Below are positions 6,915 to 10,216 of a DNA stretch of 10,216 bases, one piece after another; the stretch's first letter is position 1, and every line of letters begins with the position of its first letter. Below the pieces are notes generated by a model, which was not told the origin of the DNA, searched no databases, and was given only the letters and a program-made list of their open reading frames with translations. Made by a program: the position numbers and the translations under genes. Source of the DNA: Acidobacteriota bacterium (lineage in GTDB: Bacteria > Acidobacteriota > Terriglobia > Bryobacterales > Bryobacteraceae); assembly GCA_021788955.1 (NCBI GenBank), contig JAJYKC010000031.1, positions 1 to 10,216 of the forward strand, read 5' to 3'.

Positions 6915-8621
6915 CTACTGCTCGCTGGTGGTGCTGTAGACGATCTTTCCATCGAAGATCGTCATGTCGACGCGCGCCGAGTTTAGCTCCAGCGGCGACG
7001 TCTCGAACAAATCCCGCGAAAGCACCACGACGTCCGCCAGCATCCCGGCGCGGATCTGGCCCCACTGCCTCTCCGCAAACGATGCGTAAGCCGCATCCAC
7101 CGTGAATGCGCGGACGGCGGTCTCCACTCCTACCTTCTGCGCGGGCACCCATCCTCCCGCCGGCTTGCGGTCCGGAGTAACCCGGTTCACCGCCGCGTAA
7201 ATCGCCCGAATTGGATCGAGGGAGCGCTCGAGCGGCCATCCGCTCGAGAACACCAGCTTCGCCCCACCGCTTTCGAGCGATTCCCACGGATAGCAGAACT
7301 TCAGCCGCTCCGGCCCCACTGCCCGCTCGAACACATCCAGGGAGCCTTCCAAAGCCTCCGCAGGCGCCGCCCCGCTTACTACGCCCAAACGTCCCACCCG
7401 CGGGACATCGCCCGGCGCGATGGTCTCGATGCCGTCGATACGCCACCTCGAGTCGCGCGGTCCATTCTCCCGCCGCGCGTATTCATACGCATCCAGGGCC
7501 ATCCTCACTGCCCGGTCGCCGGCGGCATGCGTCACCACCTGCAGTCCCGCCGCGTCACACTGCGCAACCAAGCTTTCGTAGGACTCCGGCGTCCAGTCCA
7601 GCCGGCCTGAAGAAGCGGGCGCATCGCTGTAGGGCGCGAGCAAGGCCGCGGTGCGCAGCGCCACGGAGCCATCCAGAACGAACCGCGCGCCGGTCACCCG
7701 CAACCTCGGACTCCGGTACGTCTGTTTCATCTCGACGATCCGCTCCACCGCGTTGGGTAGCATCGCGGGAGAAATCGTGAGCGTGAGGTTTACACGCAGC
7801 GCCAGCTTCTTCTCCCGGTCGAGATCGTCGAACAACGACACGAGTTCCGCGTCGCCGCCGGCATTATCGATGCCCGTGATTCCGAGCGACGCCGCGAGTT
7901 TGATGGCCTGCTCCAGCGCCGCCAGCTTATGCGCTCGCGCCGGATCGGGAATCACCTTCGTTACCAGGTGCTGCGCACCTTCTCTCAGACAGCCGGTTGG
8001 TTCGTTCGTCTTCGGGTCCGTTACAATCTGCCCGAGGCCCGGATACCGGGTCTGCGCCGTGATCCCGGCGAGTTGCAGCGCCCGCGAATTGACCCACGCC
8101 ACCTGGGCGCCGGCGGCGCGCAGAAACACCGGACGGTCCCGCACCACCGCATCAAGATCCTGCCTGGCCGGCAACCGGTGATCCGGAAAACATTCCGTCT
8201 GCCAGCCCGACCCGATGAGCCACGGCTCTTTGGGATGCGCCGCCGCATAGTCATGCACCCGCGCCTGCATTTCCGCGAGCGAGCAGGCTCCGGTGAGGTC
8301 AATTCCGCTCATCGCCATTGAACCCGCCAGAAACTGCGTTGCCGCCTCATGAAAGCCGGGAATCGCCAGGCGTCCGTGCAGGTCGATCACGTTCGAGTGG
8401 GCGCCCGCCTGGCCGGCGACGGCGTTGTTATTCCCGACGGCCAGAATCCGCGATCCGCGAATTGCCACGGCCTCGGCCCAAGGGTCGCCCGGATCTCCCG
8501 TCCAGATCCGGCCGTTCTTCAGCAGGAGGTCCGCGTCGGCCGCCCACAGCCGCACTCCGCACGAGATGACGCAAGCCAGAAAGCTCAGGGCAAACCCGCC
8601 GAGCTTCCTATAATGGGTCAT
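6915..8621 (-). CDS. Exported YtcJ-like amidohydrolase-family protein with substituted metal-site residues
   Basis: 568 residues. The scaffold is amidohydrolase family 3 (YtcJ/AepA-like): N-terminal D-L-L-L-K-N-G-R-I-W-T-G-D; A-I-P-G-F at 86-90; A-W-V-N-S-R-A-L at 175-182; D-G-S-V-A-L-R-T-A-A-L-L-A-P-Y-S-D at 317-333; T-H-A-A-G-D-R-A at 364-371; W-V-P-A-Q near 491; and the closing L-A-D-V-V-V-L-S-R-D-L. The usual metal ligands are missing: HxH is A94-T-Q96, the DGH-like motif is G171-A-Q173, the conserved Lys is R313, the E-H pair is D396-G397, and the Asp of S-D-W-P is G461. Only H365 remains. The frame is uninterrupted. The ATG at 8621 begins a signal sequence (hydrophobic 10-20), cleaved near A27 or at a possible lipobox V-I-S-C21. 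The Shine-Dalgarno-like AAAGGA is only one base from the ATG, and the frame continues 64 codons upstream into gatB. Hydrolase activity is doubtful; a binding role or altered chemistry is inference. Confidence 0.9.
   Translation of the reverse strand: MTHYRKLGGFALSFLACVISCGVRLWAADADLLLKNGRIWTGDPGDPWAEAVAIRGSRILAVGNNNAVAGQAGAHSNVIDLHGRLAIPGFHEAATQFLAGSMAMSGIDLTGACSLAEMQARVHDYAAAHPKEPWLIGSGWQTECFPDHRLPARQDLDAVVRDRPVFLRAAGAQVAWVNSRALQLAGITAQTRYPGLGQIVTDPKTNEPTGCLREGAQHLVTKVIPDPARAHKLAALEQAIKLAASLGITGIDNAGGDAELVSLFDDLDREKKLALRVNLTLTISPAMLPNAVERIVEMKQTYRSPRLRVTGARFVLDGSVALRTAALLAPYSDAPASSGRLDWTPESYESLVAQCDAAGLQVVTHAAGDRAVRMALDAYEYARRENGPRDSRWRIDGIETIAPGDVPRVGRLGVVSGAAPAEALEGSLDVFERAVGPERLKFCYPWESLESGGAKLVFSSGWPLERSLDPIRAIYAAVNRVTPDRKPAGGWVPAQKVGVETAVRAFTVDAAYASFAERQWGQIRAGMLADVVVLSRDLFETSPLELNSARVDMTIFDGKIVYSTTSEQ
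8609..8614 (+). promoter_or_regulatory. Possible -10 element of gatB
   Basis: A perfect TATAAT lies on the plus strand, six bases before the A of the gatB ATG at 8620, inside codons 3-5 of the divergent amidohydrolase gene. No good -35 hexamer is visible 16-18 bases upstream. The spacing would put the transcription start at or within a base or two of the ATG, and no Shine-Dalgarno precedes either candidate start. A leaderless or very short-leader gatB mRNA would fit. This rests on a motif match and position only. Confidence 0.4.
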
Positions 8622-10095
8622 GTCCTTTAGTATGGCAGCGGAAACAGAGGACCTGACCGCCAAATACGAAGCCGTGATCGGCCTTGAAGTGCACGTGCAA
8701 CTCGCTACGCGCACCAAGATCTTCTGTGCCTGCGCGACCAGCTTCGGAGCGCCAGCCAACACGAATGTATGTCCGGTCTGCCTTGGACTCCCCGGCGCGC
8801 TGCCCGTGCTCAACCGCGCCGCCGTTGAAATGGCCGTTCGCGCCTCGCTCGGCCTTCACTGCCGCGTGAACCCCGTGTCGCGCTTCGCCCGCAAGAATTA
8901 CTTCTATCCGGACCTGCCCAAGGGCTACCAGATTTCTCAATACGACGAACCGCTCGCCGAGCACGGGTGGGTTGAGGTTCCCGCCGCCGGCGGAGGGGCC
9001 AAGCGCATCGGGATCACGCGGGTCCACCTGGAGGACGATGCCGGGAAAAGCATCCACGACGGATTCCGCGATAGCGCCGACTACACCTATGTCGACCTCA
9101 ACCGCGCCGGAACCCCGCTCATCGAAATCGTCAGCGAGCCCGACATCCGCACTCCGGACGAGGCCTACGCGTACCTCACCGCGCTGAAAGAATCCATGCA
9201 GTTCCTGGGCGTATCCGAGTGCGACATGGAGAAGGGCCAGCTTCGCTGCGACGCCAACGTGAGCATCCGCCCTCGCGGCGAGACCAAGCTTGGCACCAAG
9301 GCCGAAGTGAAGAACCTGAACTCTTTCCGCTTTGCCCGCCTCGCCATCGAACACGAGATCGCGCGGCAGGCCCGGGTGCTCTCGAGCGGCGGCCGTCTCA
9401 TACAGGAAACGCGGCTTTACAACGCCGACACCGGCGAAACCGTCTCCATGCGAAGCAAGGAGCACGCGCACGACTACCGCTATTTCCCCGAGCCCGACCT
9501 TGCTCCCGTGCGCATTTCCGCCGAGTGGCTTGAACAGATCCGCGCCGGCATGCCCGAGCCGCCCGCCGAAAAGCGCGCGCGGTTCATCGCCTCCTACGGG
9601 CTCCGCGAATACGACGCGCAGGTGCTCACCGGCAGCCGGGAGCTGAGCGACTATTTTGAGGCCGTCGTTAAAGCCTGCGGCGACGCCCGCGTTGCCGCCA
9701 ACTGGGTGACCGGCGATCTCATGGGCGCGCTCGATGGCAAACCGATCGAGGAATCTCCCGTTCCGGCAAGCCGTCTAGGCGAGTTGTGCACGCTCATCGC
9801 CAAGGGCGAAATCAGCGGCAAACTCGCCAAGGAAATCTTCGCCCGGATGGTGGAAACCGGCGATTCGCCCGGCGTCATCATGGAACGCGAAGGACTCCGC
9901 CAGATCAGCGACAAGGGTGAACTCGACCGGATCGTGAACGAAGTCCTGGCCGCCAGCACGAAACAGGTGGAGCAGTACCGCTCCGGCAAAACCGCCGTGA
10001 TCGGCTACCTCGTCGGCCAAGTCATGAAGGCCACGCAGGGCCAGGCAGACCCCGCAGCCGTGCGGGAGCTCCTACAGGCAAAGTTATCCAGTTAA
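8620..10095 (+). CDS. gatB: Aspartyl/glutamyl-tRNA(Asn/Gln) amidotransferase subunit B
   Basis: 491 residues, a normal length for GatB. In the cytoplasmic GatCAB complex, GatB binds misacylated Glu-tRNA(Gln) or Asp-tRNA(Asn), phosphorylates the acyl group with ATP and amidates it with ammonia channelled from GatA. Motifs in order are V-I-G-L-E-V-H-V-Q-L (19-28); a Cys cluster C36-A-C38 and C51-P-V-C54 with T-N-V-C-P-V-C-L-G-L-P-G-A-L-P; R-K-N-Y-F-Y-P-D-L-P-K-G-Y-Q-I-S-Q-Y-D (91-109); H136-L-E-D-D-A-G-K; V-D-L-N-R-A-G-T-P-L-I-E-I-V-S-E-P-D (158-175); C210-D-A-N-V-S-I-R-P; E-V-K-N-L-N-S-F-R-F; and R-S-K-E-H-A-H-D-Y-R-Y-F-P-E-P-D-L. The YqeY-like tRNA-binding tail domain closes the protein. Two starts are possible, 8620 or the ATG at 8632 (487 residues), and neither has a Shine-Dalgarno. 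gatA and gatC are not in the window. Confidence 0.97.
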   Translation: MSFSMAAETEDLTAKYEAVIGLEVHVQLATRTKIFCACATSFGAPANTNVCPVCLGLPGALPVLNRAAVEMAVRASLGLHCRVNPVSRFARKNYFYPDLPKGYQISQYDEPLAEHGWVEVPAAGGGAKRIGITRVHLEDDAGKSIHDGFRDSADYTYVDLNRAGTPLIEIVSEPDIRTPDEAYAYLTALKESMQFLGVSECDMEKGQLRCDANVSIRPRGETKLGTKAEVKNLNSFRFARLAIEHEIARQARVLSSGGRLIQETRLYNADTGETVSMRSKEHAHDYRYFPEPDLAPVRISAEWLEQIRAGMPEPPAEKRARFIASYGLREYDAQVLTGSRELSDYFEAVVKACGDARVAANWVTGDLMGALDGKPIEESPVPASRLGELCTLIAKGEISGKLAKEIFARMVETGDSPGVIMEREGLRQISDKGELDRIVNEVLAASTKQVEQYRSGKTAVIGYLVGQVMKATQGQADPAAVRELLQAKLSS

Positions 10096-10124
10096 TGCCA
10101 CACAGAACGGAGCTGGGCGGCGGG

Positions 10125-10152
10125 GACCGCTCCCTGGCGGTCGCGGCTCGGT
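10125..10152 (+). repeat. Interspersed palindromic repeat, copy 3
   Basis: This copy has arms GACCGC and GCGGTC, loop TCCCTG (one change from copy 2) and the tail GCGGCTCGGT, preceded by GGG as in copy 2. It lies in the 81-base gap between the convergent ends of gatB and the next gene. There the hairpin could also act as a weak bidirectional transcription barrier, although no T-run follows. Confidence 0.8.
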
Positions 10153-10176
10153 TCCAACGCGCGCAATGCGACCCGG

Positions 10177-10216
10177 CTAGCGCTGGTTCGCTTTCAGGAT
10201 CTTCTTTCGCAGCCGG
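10177..10216 (-). CDS. bipA: C-terminal codons of a minus-strand gene, probably GTPase BipA/TypA
   Basis: Reading the minus strand from the window edge gives R-L-R-K-K-I-L-K-A-N-Q-R followed by TAG (10179-10177). BipA/TypA, a ribosome-associated translational GTPase, typically ends with a segment of the form T-P-K-S-I-R-L-R-K-x-x-L followed by a few basic residues, which this matches well. Only twelve residues are visible, so the assignment rests on pattern memory. The other minus frames lack an equally natural ending. The gene would converge on gatB across an 81-base gap containing repeat copy 3. Confidence 0.45.
   Translation of the reverse strand, partial: RLRKKILKANQR

Noticed and set aside
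6669..6986. Small open frames on both strands in the 6660-6914 gap
   Set aside because: They read through repeat copy 2; the minus-strand one contains R-D-R-K-G-A, which comes from the repeat itself. No Shine-Dalgarno or conserved protein pattern is visible.
8608..9471. Minus-strand open frame (287 codons) opposite gatB, looking fairly protein-like
   Set aside because: Its hydrophobic, valine/glycine-rich look arises from antisense of GatB codons. The gatB motifs on the plus strand are unmistakable, and the amidohydrolase gene begins at 8621.
3331..10152. Near-regular spacing of the three repeat copies (about 3.4 kb apart)
   Set aside because: It follows from the lengths of the intervening genes; three points cannot support periodicity.
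10096..10176. Intrinsic terminator between gatB and the next gene
   Set aside because: The only hairpin is the shared 28-base repeat, and no T-run follows on either strand.
1..10216. CRISPR array, tRNA/rRNA genes, insertion sequences, integrase or toxin-antitoxin genes
   Set aside because: None seen: no direct-repeat/spacer periodicity, no tRNA-like cloverleaf noticed in the gaps, and no transposase or integrase motifs in any credible open frame.

Overview
This is a high-GC chromosomal window of densely packed bacterial housekeeping and exported-protein genes. The gene mix points to Acidobacteriota, most plausibly the Bryobacterales/Solibacter branch: a DUF1800-DUF1501 pair, a secreted tricorn-type peptidase, an exported YtcJ-like amidohydrolase, and an intergenic repeat whose complement reads Arg-Asp-Arg-Lys-Gly-Ala in one frame. 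Planctomycetes or Verrucomicrobia are not excluded. The lineage is inferred from memory of these families; no search was run.

Layout. The window opens on the 3' end of a plus-strand UDP-glucose 4-epimerase gene (to 349). It ends tail-to-tail, with an 8-base overlap, on a minus-strand operon made of a Sec-exported DUF1800 protein (3247 to 1580) and a Tat-exported DUF1501 protein (1571 to 342). The two operon genes are 8 bases apart, and the second gene's Shine-Dalgarno overlaps the first gene's stop codon. Next on the minus strand come a 1083-residue tricorn-like S41 peptidase (6659 to 3408, GTG start) and a 568-residue exported amidohydrolase-family protein (8621 to 6915). gatB, for the aspartyl/glutamyl-tRNA amidotransferase B subunit, runs on the plus strand from 8620, so its ATG overlaps the ATG of the divergent amidohydrolase gene by two bases. 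The last 40 bases hold the C-terminal codons of a convergent minus-strand gene, probably bipA/typA.

Every gap of about 80 bases or more (3248-3407, 6660-6914, 10096-10176) carries one copy of the same ~28-base repeat in the same orientation: a 6-bp hairpin followed by a conserved tail. The 6660-6914 gap holds a second, degenerate copy and a separate perfect 6-bp palindrome.

The most notable observation is in the amidohydrolase-family gene. The fold-defining segments are well preserved and the frame is open, but nearly all residues expected to form the metal centre are replaced: HxH by A-x-Q, the DGH-type motif by G-A-Q, the conserved Lys by Arg, the EH motif by D-G, and the SDWP Asp by Gly. 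It looks like an exported pseudoenzyme or an enzyme with a re-purposed active site. The exported proteins (tricorn, amidohydrolase, DUF1800, DUF1501) suggest periplasmic or cell-surface roles in peptide or polymer handling, but nothing in the sequence ties them into one pathway.
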